A DNA stretch of 64,000 nucleotides from Lonicera japonica (lineage: Eukaryota > Streptophyta > Magnoliopsida > Dipsacales > Caprifoliaceae), in the NCBI GenBank assembly GCA_021464415.1, contig CM038470.1, positions 37,690,099 to 37,754,098 on the forward strand. The letters are read 5' to 3'. Positions 9,761-20,414 of the stretch are shown here, piece after piece. Each line of letters starts with the position of its first letter. The first letter of the stretch is position 1. Under the pieces are notes generated by a model. That model did no database searches, had not been told where the DNA came from, and worked only from the letters and a program-made list of their open reading frames with translations. The position numbers and the translations under genes were made by a program.

Positions 9761-11839
9761 CTCAAAGGGATATATCAAAAGACAAGAATCACTCTTTCAC
9801 TTAGTGTGAATATATCAAAAGACCAGTCAAAGCTGATTGTATCAACGTGTGCTCGAATGATCTTTCTTGAGATGGACCACTTCCTACTGGGTGCATCTTG
9901 CCCAATTTTCACTTTTCTTTCCTGATAACCTAAACCTTGCCGGTGTAGTTGGGTTTTGACAACAACGAGTTCGGCCATGCCCTAATTATTCTTGCCCAAT
10001 CCCTGTCCGGACAATATTTTCATTTATTGCATCCATTTGCTAACGCGAGAATCATACATCAGTTCTTTCGCAACTTGCGGGGCTTCTTTCGTCATATCTC
10101 GAAACATGATTTCCAAGTTTTCTTCCTCCTCCTTTATCCAGCCCCGGCCTACACGGTCTTTAACGCAGTAAACTATTACAGCCTTTCCTCCGTTCTCCCT
10201 TACTGGCTTAATCAAGGAGATGGGATCGTATTTTTCTTTTTTAACTAATATGGCGTTGATGACCCCTCCATGGTTAGGGAGCGGATTCTTCACAACATTT
10301 GGTGGTTCTGGGTCAGGGATTCTTCCCAACTCAATTAGGTCCTGGATGGTGTGTCTTAGGGCTATGCATCGGTCAATGCTGTGTCCTGAGCCTTGGTGAT
10401 ATTCGCATCGCTCGTTGGCCCTCCAGCCATTAGGGAATGGGTCGGGGGGAGCTCGGGGGGACCAGTGGTCGTATTATTCTACTTTTTTGTAGTGCGGCCA
10501 GGGTTTTGCATAGTGAGGTTGGAAGACGTGCGAATTGTCGGTCTTTGCTTTTTCTCCCAAACCCTTAGCCTAGGGCAAGTTCCTGTTCTCGTGGATACTG
10601 GAAATTACTTCTCTGATAAGACCCCGAATTTTGCTGAGACCACACTTGATTAATGGCAGAAGCAGTTTTCTTGTACTGAGACGAGGCTTTCTTAACCTCA
10701 GTGGCCTTTGCTAGTTCTTCCTTCGTTTCGTTGGCCACATGGATCAAAACTTTGTATTTTTTGAAGTACTGTCGCCCTATGCCACTTTTAATTTTGGGCT
10801 TGAAATTTTTGACTATCAACCCTAATTACTCTTTCTCAGGGACCCGATCGATAATTTTGGATGCCAACTCTCTCCATCGTGTGATAAAATCACTGACACT
10901 TTCGGTTTCTTGCTGCTTAGCCATTTCAAGATGTTTATGAGTAACTTTCAGCTCTTCGTTTGACTTGTAGTTCTTTATTAATTCCTTTACTATACTCTTC
11001 CAATCAGCCACCCTGTGTTTTTCCAATCCCAGAAACCAATTGTGTGCGGGCCTTGTTAAAGTCTGATGGAAACCCTGGGCCAAGTGAGCCTTGTTAAACC
11101 CATATAACTGCATAGTACGGACATAGGCCTTAAGATGTAGGTGTGGTGGATTGTTTCCCTAGAATTTTTCCATGTTAGGAAGCTTAAAGCCTACTGGCAA
11201 CCTGGCTTCAGGGAAGAGAGACATGTTTTGGAGATCGGCCACGTCATCTAATTTATCAGTCACCTTTTGATTCAATGCTTTCACTTGTTCTTTTAATAGG
11301 GTGATGGCCTCATTTTTCTTAGCCTATTCGACTATTGACTCAGCATACTGCCCCATATATGGATCTGGTTCGTGCCTTTTAAAAAGTGGATTATGGTGCT
11401 ATTGGGGTTGATTGTGTTCAGGATGAAGCCATATATTGATGCCATCTAGTGCTGGTGTGCCTTGGTGATGCAGAGGAATAAGTAGGACATTTTATTGGGG
11501 TAGAATATTCTGTTGAGGTGGGGGAATTGGTTGGCCTCGGCCTTGATTGTGAGCGGGGTTAGGGTTCAATTGGTTTGGTTCGGCAGGTGCCTGGGCGGCA
11601 AGCAAGGTATCTAGACGGGCCTGAGTGGTTCTCTGCAGATTGGCCATGGTGTTCATAGATTGGGCCATACCTTGTATCATTTGGAACAGTTGTTCCGGAG
11701 ATAAGGCTTCGGGGTTGATGGGTAAAACGGGACCGGGCGGCAAATCCGCTGCATGGTTTTGACCCTCAGTAACATTACCCCCTCATTCGTTATCCTCAAC
11801 CTAGTCATTATAATAATCGAGAGCACGTCGTGGTGGCAT
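9761..11839 (-). pseudogene. Tat-lineage gag in inverse orientation, with zinc knuckle and G-patch-like tail
   Basis: Minus strand, ATG 11839 (MPPRRALDYYND). In order: NHAADLPPGP and a low-complexity Pro/Gln region; PEARLPVGFKLPNMEKF; a capsid-type gag domain (QLYGFNKAHLAQGFHQTLTR, FITRWRELASKI); a knuckle CEYHQGSGHSIDRC followed by ALRHTIQDLIELGRIPDP; PLPNHGGVINAI; and near 9960-9880 GQGLGKNN and RQGLGYQE, a G-patch-like motif. Several stops and frame changes break it (stop codons early at about 11800 and 11770, others near 11490 and 10560). Protease, RT and integrase should follow but the sequence passes into the minisatellite at about 9760. The knuckle and N-terminus are close to those of the plus-strand gag-like gene, so this is a related element joined in the opposite orientation. 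Confidence 0.7.
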
Positions 11840-12297
11840 TATGAGAGGTGAGTTAGGTCTAGTAAGTCTACCTGTACGATCCCTACCAGCCCAACCGGCC
11901 AGGATGTCTCGATACGAAAACCTGAGAGTAGTGGAAAAAATAGGGACATAAGGGTGGCGTGACTTTTCTAGATAAATGAAAACAGACTATCAGCAACAAC
12001 TTGAGAGCCCCATGGAGAAGTTTAGGGTAGGAATATACAAGTTTTGGAAAACATTTTTAGAAAATATTTTTGAAAATCGCAAAGTTCTCTCCTTTTGGAG
12101 ATGCTTTTCATGGAAATAGTGACAGTAGTAATACCAAATTTTCTTCGTCAAACTCTTGTAAATATCGAAATAACATTTTTCCAAAATAATAAAACTAATC
12201 ATTATCCTGGATCACGAAAAATTCAACTTAGGTAGTGCCCTTTTCATAAAATTTTAAAAGGTGCCTTTTTTAATATAATTTTTTTTTTATCAAGGAT
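11840..12297. other. Upstream flank of the inverse gag; no gene
   Basis: This is AT-rich DNA. The primer-binding site expected upstream of a minus-strand Tat gag was not found here, so that element is truncated on this side too. Confidence 0.4.
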
Positions 12298-12680
12298 AAA
12301 GTTGAGACTCTTTTGCCAATGGCCTTATAATCTAGTGGCATCATCTATGGTCATGTATTAGAGATGTCATAGGTTCGAAATCCATGGACATGGTATTCAA
12401 ATTTAATAGAGTGGTTTGTTCACCCTTTGTGGGTAGTTGGTGATGTGTTCACCTCTTATGTGGGTGATTGTTGATGATGATGCATATGATATTGTTCGTA
12501 GCGGTTCGTTTGGTAGGTGATGCAGAACGAAACTGAAGGAAGTTTGCTTATTCATTATCTCTTTGGTCAGCAAGTTATGTAGTTCATAGTATAGTTTGGG
12601 CGATAAAATTCTATGTCTGACTCCAAGTAATTTCCTTTGATATGAATGATTAATTAAAAAAAAAAGTTGAGACTTTTTTT
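12298..12680 (+). mobile_element. tRNA-derived SINE with target-site duplication
   Basis: The body runs about 12315-12662. An A-box-like segment (ATCTAGTGGCATCAT, near 12330) and a perfect B box GGTTCGAAATCC at 12372-12383 show a tRNA-derived RNA polymerase III promoter. The element ends in an A-run. It is flanked by AAAGTTGAGACTCTTTT at 12298-12314 and a near copy AAAGTTGAGACTTTTT from 12663, a target duplication of about 16 bp as expected of LINE-mobilised SINEs. The body between B box and tail contains TTCACC(C/T) repeats. No coding sequence. Confidence 0.7.
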
Positions 12681-13520
12681 GTTAAAGAATAATAGTTTCA
12701 TCGTATCAGTTCGAATGACATAACTGATGAAAAAAATAAAAGAAAAAAAAAACCCAATTCAATCATATGTTCCTAGATAATTTTCCAAATAAATATTTAA
12801 CCATAGTATATTTCCAAACAATCCCTTATTAAACAATTTACTCAATTAATTCAAAATCCTAAAATGAAGCAGCAATTTTGAATAACATATTACCATACAT
12901 CCAAATTCAAATCTAAACTAATTTATCAATACGAATTCAAACACTTTAAAAAAAAAAAAAAGTCAAGTAGTAAATATAGCAATTGCAACTCACAATTCAG
13001 ATATAATGATTGAAAAGTGACTATTACACAAAATACTTGTGGACAATGTAACAAAAAAAAATATCAGAAGTATCAACGAAAAATGTTGTACTGCCCAGAA
13101 AAAAATAAATTGTTTTACAGTCAAAATTAATGATTAAAGGAATGACGTAATCAAAAATGTTGATGGAATAAACATGATATTGTAAAAGCCTGTAATATAT
13201 TTTACACAGAACAACATACCTTCAAATATTTGAATGATATTAGTAGTAAATCTAATTCATTATCCACACATATGTATGAACTTATCAAGTAAAATTGCAT
13301 TAATACCATGACACAAAGATTAATACTAAGGATGGTTAAAATATCTATTAAAAACAGACATTAGTCAAATGGAACCTATGAACTCAATACATCACCAAAA
13401 ATCATATATCAATTTAAACAAGACATCACCCATAGTCTTACGAATGGAGATCTACCATTAAGTGATTGGACAAAAAAAAAAGGAACGATGTTGCGACTGG
13501 AGCTCTCTCTTGGTATCAAA
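12681..13520. other. AT-rich intergenic DNA
   Basis: There is no gene and no recognised element. Several A-runs (for example near 12950) and simple AT-rich sequence are present. Confidence 0.4.
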
Positions 13521-13530
13521 TTAATGAGTT

Positions 13531-13795
13531 ATTAAAAATTTACTCCCTTAAAGTTTACCCGTTTTCGCGCTTCAATCTATGAATTATTGCATAATTCTGA
13601 TCCTTAAAGTTTGAATCCGATTTCACTTTAGTCTAAACCGTTAGACTTTTAAACGGAAACAGTAGCAAAAGTCTAACGGTTTAGTAGGATTTTAGACTAA
13701 AGTGAAATCGGATTCAAACTTTAAGGATGCAAGTTATGGAAATTAAATTTCATGAATTGAAGTGCAAAAACGGGTAAACTTCAAGGGGGTAAATA
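13531..13795. mobile_element. MITE with long terminal inverted repeats
   Basis: The left arm begins ATTTACTCCCTTAAAGTTT and the right arm, read inverted, begins ATTTACCCCCTTGAAGTTT. The inner arms continue to pair (CTTTAGTCTAAACCGTTAGA against its complement), so almost the whole 265 bp can fold into one hairpin with a short loop near 13660. TAATGA occurs on both flanks and may be a target duplication, but the exact ends are uncertain. No coding capacity. Confidence 0.7.
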
Positions 13796-13913
13796 TCTAA
13801 TGACTCCAAATTAATTTAGATGTGAATTTGGAATAGTTTAATTTTGGAGTGGATGAATCCAATAAAACGGAATAAAGGGTTGTTTCTCATATATATTCCC
13901 ATTAAAGAAAATT

Positions 13914-14082
13914 TAACATAGGTCGATTACTGTTAAATTATTATTATTTTTTTAATATTATGGTTTGAAAAATAATTTGTGTCTGGATTCAATTCAACAT
14001 AGGTCCATTACTGTTAGATTATTAATAATTTTTTTTTAATAATATGGTTTAAAAAGGAATTTATGTTTGGATTCAAAAGGCA
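13914..14082. repeat. 81-bp direct duplication
   Basis: A unit beginning AACATAGGTC(G/C)ATTACTG occurs at about 13914 and again at about 13995, each followed by an AT-rich run, then ATATGGTTT and TGGATTCAA. It is a simple tandem duplication with about 85-90% identity by eye. Confidence 0.6.
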
Positions 14083-14285
14083 AGTGTGGATTCGCTTGTT
14101 ATGGACAAAACAAAATTATTTACCTGACTAATCCAACTACAAAGAACAAATTAAAATTATGGCCAACAGTGCAAAAAAATTAATCAACATAAACAAAAAA
14201 CAAATTCTAATAATAAACATAATTGGTATCCTATAAAACTTGTAGAGGACAATTTGCCCACATATTTTTTATAAATATATATTTA

Positions 14286-16278
14286 TCTATATTATAAAAC
14301 AAGGAATTTTTGCAATAAAATAATAAATTAATCCGACGTCTCATATTAATTTGTAACGGTGTTAACACTTTTAGACCATTAGATCATTTTTATACCTCAC
14401 AACAAGATGTCAAATCAACTTAACATTTACTCACACACTAAACATATACACAAATATAACTCTTACATCTCTCTACTTTTCTACAACATTTCTCTCTCAT
14501 CAAATTTTTAAAAAACTTTTAAATGTCATAACTTTAAATTTACAAATTCAACTTTAATAAAATTTATATATTTGAAATATGTTCATCAACATCTACAAAA
14601 CAAGGTCCATTGTGATTATTAAATTATGTATAAAAAAATTCAAGAAAAAGTTATAAAACATTACAAATATAATGGCATATAATAAAACTTATAAAACATT
14701 ACAAATATAATAGTATACTTAAAGTATTTCTAACTCATTATTAGTTATTGAAAATATACATTTCTCTCTCATCAAATTTTAAAAAAACTTTCAAATGCTA
14801 TAACTTTAAATTTACATATCCATTAGTTATTGAAAATAATGACATGGAGTGAGATTTTAACTCATTATTAGTTATTAACTTTAAAAAGTATACATGTTAT
14901 GGTGTGCATTAACTTAACACCATTGGATGAGTTATATACACACACATCAAGATGTCACATCAAAGTTAAAACACTCACACCAATAATATACACACAACAA
15001 ATTCTCACACACCAATAATTTTTTCTATATTAAAAATGTCATAACTTAAAATAAAAAATTAAAATCTCCTAATCAAGATCAATTAAACAAGATCCATCAT
15101 GACTATAGAATTATTTTTAAAAAATATAAAAGATAACATTTAACACCAATAAATTTTTTTACATTAAAAATGCCATAACATAATATACAAAAAAATTAAT
15201 ATTTAAATACACTAATCAAGAAATTTAAAAAATTTTATATTTAAATCTACTAATCAAGATTAATTAAACAAAATCCATCATGACTATAGAATTATGTAAA
15301 AAAAAATAAGAAAAATTATTGAGTAACATTTTTTGTACATTAAACTTTCACACGCCAATCATTTTTTCTACGTTAAAAATGTCAAAACTTAAATAAAAAA
15401 TTCAAAATTTAATATTTAAAATATACTAATTAAGATCAATTAAACGAGATTCATCGTGACTATAGAATTATGTAAAAAAATAATAAAAATTATTGAGTAA
15501 CATTTAAGGACGTACTTTATGTGTTCGTACATTATTGGTTATCTCAGTATGTCGTTTTCAGGAGTGTTCACAATATATCAGTCAAATTTTTGAACTATTT
15601 TCAAATCATACCAACAGACGTGATTGAATTATTTTTACATATGGCCTTGAGTTTAATTTGTTAAAAAACTTATTTTGTCGATATCAAAAAGTATGATTAA
15701 AATATTATTTAAAAATTAAAAATAAGTCGGTTCAATCCGGTCTGCTTTTAGTTTTTCTAGCATAAAGATATATTGAACCTAAGTTTGTCGATTTAAATTT
15801 ACAAATCCGTTAATAGTATACTTAAAGTATTTCTAATGGCATGGAGTGAGATTTTTTTATATTAGTGTCCAACTTACCTCAAATATAATATTTTTTCTTT
15901 TAAATATACTAATAACACCATTACAATATAAAAGGATCGAAGCAATTTTAGGGCGATAATTTTTTATATTACAATTCGATATGCCTCGAATATAATAATT
16001 TTTTTCTCTTTTAAATACACTCATAACATCATTACATTATAAAACGGTCGATGCGATTTCAGGTCTAATTGGACAAGTAAGACACGTCTCGAGTGAGGAC
16101 GGTTATATTTTTAGTTAGACATGTTTCGTTTTTGCGATACCTTAATTATCTGTTTTCATTCCTAAGTAATATACAATCATACACATCTTCAAACCTCACA
16201 TTTTTCACGTAATTATATTTTATCTAATTATTATTTTTTATTCTTTTTATCGTGCCGGACGGCACGGGTATACCCTAG
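14286..16278 (+). mobile_element. Non-autonomous Helitron, about 2.0 kb
   Basis: The 5' end is TCTATATTATAAAAC, a typical plant Helitron start. The 3' end is CTAG at 16275-16278 preceded by GGGTATACC and by a perfect hairpin, CGTGCC-GGAC-GGCACG, at 16251-16266. The element lies between A (14285) and T (16279) with no target duplication, as expected of Helitron insertion. The interior is AT-rich with internal repeats: CATTTCTCTCTCATCAAATT near 14488 and 14760, and a unit with GATCAATTAAAC near 15080, 15250 and 15430. There is no Rep/helicase coding sequence. The same ends occur at 35177-36410. Confidence 0.85.
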
Positions 16279-17149
16279 TACATATATATTGTAAAGATGT
16301 ACTATTGAACTATCTAAAAATGAAATATATCTGAGTTGAAAAAGATATGCAACAACTATAAATGATGGTAACTAAATCAACTATGTAAATATATTTGACA
16401 AAATGAAATATATTTGAGTTGCACAAGTTATGCAACAATATTTATGAATGTGGGTAATTAACTAAATCAAAAAGGTAAATATATCTGACGAAACAATGTG
16501 CCATATATTTGTTAATTACGTGCACATCACTAGATAAATCTTCATATACATTACCCACCTAGTTAGTAGCAACAAACTAGGAGAATATTACCGAAAGCAT
16601 AAGGATCAAAATTGGTAAAATACCTAATATAAACACAAAACAAATAAAAATTAAAAAATTATATCAGGGATGTCCTTGTGTCAAAATATGGTCATTCATC
16701 CCAATGGTTGGACTTAGAACTAATGGGTTAAAAGCATTGTCTTTCTTTACAACCACACTAGATATTTCGTCCTTTAACCTAATTTTATAAAATAAAATTA
16801 AAAGAGGAAGAAACACATCTACTCATAAAATAGGTATGAAATGGAAAGTTCACTCCAACTTATTTTTCACCTACTCACCAAAATCAAGTGCTTTCTCTAT
16901 CATTTTTAATCATGTAATTAAATGATCCGATATAGTACATAGTTCATATTACTGTACGAAACAAGGAATTAAAATGAACTTTGCCAAGCCAATTGAAATG
17001 TATAAGTGGCAAGTGACGTCAAGAGTTTATTTCATTAATAATTAACAAAAGATAAATGTCTTAATTCCAAAAATGATAGTTTTGGATTTAAGTTTATGTA
17101 TACGACACTTCTCTGCGCTATATGTATTTACATATAAAATAGAAAGACA
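16279..17149. other. AT-rich intergenic DNA downstream of the Helitron
   Basis: No gene is visible. A short duplicated phrase (AAATATATCTGAGTTG and AAATATATTTGAGTTG near 16323 and 16403) suggests an old 80-bp tandem duplication. Confidence 0.4.
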
Positions 17150-17290
17150 TGGACGTCCTGGTGACATCATTCATGTCCTTGTAACAGAGAGGTAATGGGT
17201 TCGACTAACATGGGCATAGTTATTAAACTCATTGTCGATCCACGCTTATGTTGTGGTGCTTTAAACATACAAGGGCCATGCTTTAAACAA
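17150..17290 (+). mobile_element. SINE fragment (possible)
   Basis: GTCCTGGTGACATCATTCA looks like a tRNA A-box region and GGGTTCGACTAAC, about 45 bp later, like a B box. The layout matches the SINE at 12.3 kb but the tail and target duplications are not evident. Confidence 0.4.
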
Positions 17291-17349
17291 TCACAAGTGG
17301 AGCATCTCCGGAATACTTTTACAAAATCCTCACTAGAGATACACATTAT

Positions 17350-18177
17350 CTAGTCATTCAGAAAAGGCTGAAGAATCTGAAAATCATCAGCATCAAAATT
17401 CAAAACAGTACTTAAATCAGAAGAAGAAGAATCAAAAAAATCATGGCGAATATTCCCTGAAGCTGTCCAGTCAGGGCCCGTTGTTTCAGCAAAATCTGCA
17501 ACAAAACCATCTAGTGCAGATTGCGATAAAAAATTGTTCGAAGCACCCTGGTAAACGGCGTCCAAGGCAGCCTGATCATAGGACCAATTCGGAAATGACG
17601 GCAAATCCATTTCAGTCAGAGGAGCCCCATTTTCTACAAGATTTGTAGAAGTCGAAAGAATATTTTGTACACCCTCTTCCGACATAAGGAGCCTTAAAAA
17701 ACCTCCGACAATAGGTTCTGAAAGATTCACGGCAATCGGAATAACATTTGACACGTTATTTTCTACCGACGAAAAGAACCTCGAAGAACCTCCAGGAGGA
17801 GCAAATGAGCACAACGGGTTAACACAGGAAGACCCCCCTCCTAATCGAGCCTCTAATGCCGTCACCCGTGCTTGTAACTCTTCCACCTTCTGTTCAAAAG
17901 AAGCAAGGAGAGCAGTACAGCCTCTAACGGGATTCTCAATCCTCGCCGTAGCTTCAAGAAGGTACGAACTAATAGCCTCAAAAAGTCGATCTTCGGGGAC
18001 ACGTTGCAAAAAAGATGCAACATTCTTCACCCCGAAAACAGAGAAGATTGTGTGATAGTCCTCACGATCAATCACATTTGGGAAAATTCTAGCATAATCA
18101 CAAGATAGAGGACATCTCTTGTGGCTATGAGCACAAGCCACACATGGACGACCTGAAAAATATGGAGTGTTTGACAT
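17350..18177 (-). CDS. LOB-domain (LBD/ASL) transcription factor
   Basis: This is an uninterrupted 275-codon frame, ATG 18177 to TAG 17350-17352. The LOB domain is at the N-terminus. Its zinc-finger-like block CVACAHSHKRCPLSC has Cys12, Cys15, Cys22 and Cys26 in the exact C-x2-C-x6-C-x3-C spacing. The GAS-like block (residues about 45-60, FSVFGVKNVASFL) and the PVRGC element (83-87) follow, then an amphipathic segment about 90-110 in place of the usual leucine-zipper-like motif. The rest is Ser/Asn-rich with an acidic end (DADDFQ). LBD proteins are plant-specific nuclear DNA-binding regulators of organ boundaries, roots and pollen. GVKNVAS replaces the common GASNVSK, so it is a divergent member, perhaps nearer the LBD22/27 type; I do not name an orthologue. 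It is the only intact host-type gene here, single-exon as read, in repeat-rich surroundings. Confidence 0.9.
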   Translation of the reverse strand: MSNTPYFSGRPCVACAHSHKRCPLSCDYARIFPNVIDREDYHTIFSVFGVKNVASFLQRVPEDRLFEAISSYLLEATARIENPVRGCTALLASFEQKVEELQARVTALEARLGGGSSCVNPLCSFAPPGGSSRFFSSVENNVSNVIPIAVNLSEPIVGGFLRLLMSEEGVQNILSTSTNLVENGAPLTEMDLPSFPNWSYDQAALDAVYQGASNNFLSQSALDGFVADFAETTGPDWTASGNIRHDFFDSSSSDLSTVLNFDADDFQILQPFLND

Positions 18178-18225
18178 TATTTTTGTTTACTTTTGTAAGA
18201 AAAACTTATTACAAAAGAGAAAAAT

Positions 18226-18530
18226 GGCGTTGGAGGAAAGGGATGGTGATGGAAGAAAGGGGTTGGGTCTCGAGGGAGAGGAAGACGAAGAAGGAGAGTG
18301 AGAGGGAGAGGGAGATGAAAAGGGGGAAGAAGATGAAGAGGAAGAAGGAAGAAGGGAAATGAAGAGAGAGAAGGAGCCTCCGACAGGCTTTCGGCCGAAA
18401 GATCCGCCGAAAGGGGCCGACAATAGAAAAAGAAAAGAAAAAAGAAAAGAGAAAAGAAATGAGAAAAGAAATGAGAAAAGAAAAGAAAAAAGAAAAGAAA
18501 AAAAAAAGAAAGAAAAAAAATATATATATG
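18226..18530 (-). promoter_or_regulatory. Long polypyrimidine leader/promoter of the LBD gene with TATA-like run
   Basis: On the plus strand this is about 300 bp of almost pure purine: GGAAGA and GAGAGG mixtures, then (GAAAA)n with AAATGAG interruptions to 18520. The transcribed minus strand is therefore a CT-rich leader in front of ATG 18177. A TATATATA stretch at 18521-18529 sits at its upstream edge. CT-rich tracts of this sort are found in plant core promoters and 5' UTRs; here the tract is unusually long. Confidence 0.5.
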
Positions 18531-18637
18531 TGTTGGAAAAGGCCCGAGTAGAATCAAATTATTTATGATCAAAATCTGGTCAGCTTTACATATTAATGTT
18601 CCAAGCTCTACGACTTGTATCAAATGTCTAACGAGTT

Positions 18638-18873
18638 CTACACATTGATGTTTCGAGCTCAACGACTAGCATCCGAGATCTAGCATCATTGGATTACGAC
18701 TCGAGATCAACGTCTAGCCAGCCTTACACAATGATGTTCTGAAGCTCTAAAAGCTCTACACATTGATGTTTTGAGCTCAACGACTAGCATCCGAGATCTA
18801 ACATCCTTGAACTAAGACTCGAGATCAACGTCTAACCAGCCTTACACAATGATGTTCTGAAACTCTAAAGACC
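18638..18873. repeat. 118-bp tandem duplication upstream of an LTR
   Basis: Two units start CTACACATTGATGTTT at 18638 and 18756 and share CGACTAGCATCCGAGATC and CAACGTCTA. A partial third copy is recognisable on either side. It lies in the 3' internal part of the element whose 3' LTR starts at 19102. Confidence 0.7.
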
Positions 18874-19086
18874 AATGATCAAAGTCTGGCTACCTTTACA
18901 TGTTAATGTTCTGAGCTCCACAAACTTATGGTCAAAGGTTAACGAAACCTTACACGCCGATTACTCGAGCTCTCTCCATGATTATCTTCCTTGACAAGTA
19001 CCCACTCTTACACCTTGGTTTTGAGCCGGACCACTTGACCGACAAAAATATTTATCCTTCACATTCAGCTTTCAGCATAAAAATAA

Positions 19087-19855
19087 AGGATAGGGGGCAA
19101 TTGATGGGGTTAAATACTAATTTTACCATTGGCCTACAAAGGTAATTCAACATTTTTTACCTCCGGTAAAATTCCATTTTTACCCCCAGTAAAATCTCAT
19201 TTTTACTTCCACTCAAATTCCACTTACATCCACTCACCTTTGTAAAATTACCTTTTTGCCCCTCATCTTCATCAAATTTACTTTTTTACCATTCTAGATT
19301 TTACCTATAAATACCCCCTTCATTCATTCATTCAAAAACACCAAAAAACATATCTTCTTTCTCTCTTAAGATTCATCCATCTCATCAAAGAGATATAAAG
19401 CCATTGGTAATATAAATACAAGCCAATTCGAGAAGAAATAGAAGAGTCATATACTCTCTATTTTCATACCCCAAAAAATAGAAGGATCTTATACTCTCTA
19501 TTTTCATACTCCAAAAAATACCAACAACCTTTATACACTATCTCTCCTACACAGTTTATTATTTATTCTGTTGAAATATTTGTAATCCTAATTCTATACT
19601 TATAAATAGAATTAAGGAAATTATAGAGAGAGAGAAGTTGGTAGCTTGTATTATCTTCCAGATTGATCGCCTTTGAGCTAATACAAAGCAAGCACACACA
19701 AAAGGAGGACGTACCACTGGAATAGCATAAGCGCTACCGGGGGAACCTACCTTAAAAAAAGTCATGTGTTCATCATTGCGCCGCATTTATTTTTTATTCA
19801 CCGATATTCACTTATTGATTGGTTAATTATCTATCTCTAGATTTTGACACCATCA
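19087..19855 (+). mobile_element. 3' LTR of a truncated Ty3/gypsy-type element, with polypurine tract
   Basis: The purine run AAGGATAGGGGGCAA ends just before TGATGG at 19102, and the matching end CCATCA closes at 19855, giving a 754-bp LTR. TATAAATA lies at 19306-19313, and CT/GA-rich leader sequence follows. The upstream tandem repeats at 18.6-18.9 kb are probably the 3' internal region. No 5' LTR or coding domain was found; the element is truncated toward the LBD gene. The end ATTTTGACACCATCA suits Tat-type LTRs, but family assignment is tentative. Confidence 0.65.
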
Positions 19856-19895
19856 AGGTGGAATACGTTTTTCGCTCATTTTATTTTTTGTATTA

Positions 19896-20414
19896 GAGCA
19901 TCTCCAATAGTAATATTGATTTTTATTTTGTGTAAAGTAAACAAAATTTGTAATTTTTTTTTTTAACTTCATGGAATCTTTTAACATACTTTGACACGTA
20001 GAATTTGTGTAAAAGTGTAGTACACTAAAACACAGCCTATTTACACTATTATGTCAATTTTATTTTTATAGAATCTTTTTATAAAACTTTAATTTGTAAT
20101 CATTTTTAATACAAAATATGGATTTTAATAAAAAAAAATATATATTTGAAATCTACCCCTCAAGACAAATAAAATATGATCCATTGTGATTATAAAATTA
20201 TTTATGAAACAAATCAATAAAAAAAAATTGTAGATAATTATACCAAATGGTATTTAATATGTATCACTATCTTATTGATCTTTTAAAAAAAAATTCACAC
20301 CATTCATAAATATTTCATTGGAGGATATTTTTTAAAACTTCACCCCTTGTGTAAAAATTTATTGACACATAGGATTTACACTTTATTTTCTACATTGCCA
20401 TTGGAAATGCCCTC
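19896..20414. mobile_element. MITE with GAGCATCTCCAAT-type termini
   Basis: The left end GAGCATCTCCAATAGT and the right end, read inverted, GAGGGCATTTCCAATG are degenerate inverted repeats of a very common plant MITE type. The interior is AT-rich and non-coding. The superfamily was not determined. Confidence 0.6.

Noticed and set aside
9051..9925. Several overlapping frames of 92-156 codons on both strands
   Set aside because: They are produced by the minisatellite, whose unit has few stops in several frames; the translations only repeat the unit.
12315..12400. tRNA gene
   Set aside because: A and B boxes are present but no cloverleaf can be completed; poly-A end and target duplication show a SINE.
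18177..18662. 161-codon minus-strand frame just upstream of the LBD gene
   Set aside because: It is Phe/Leu/Ser/Pro-rich translation of the polypyrimidine tract, with no domain; better explained as leader/promoter.
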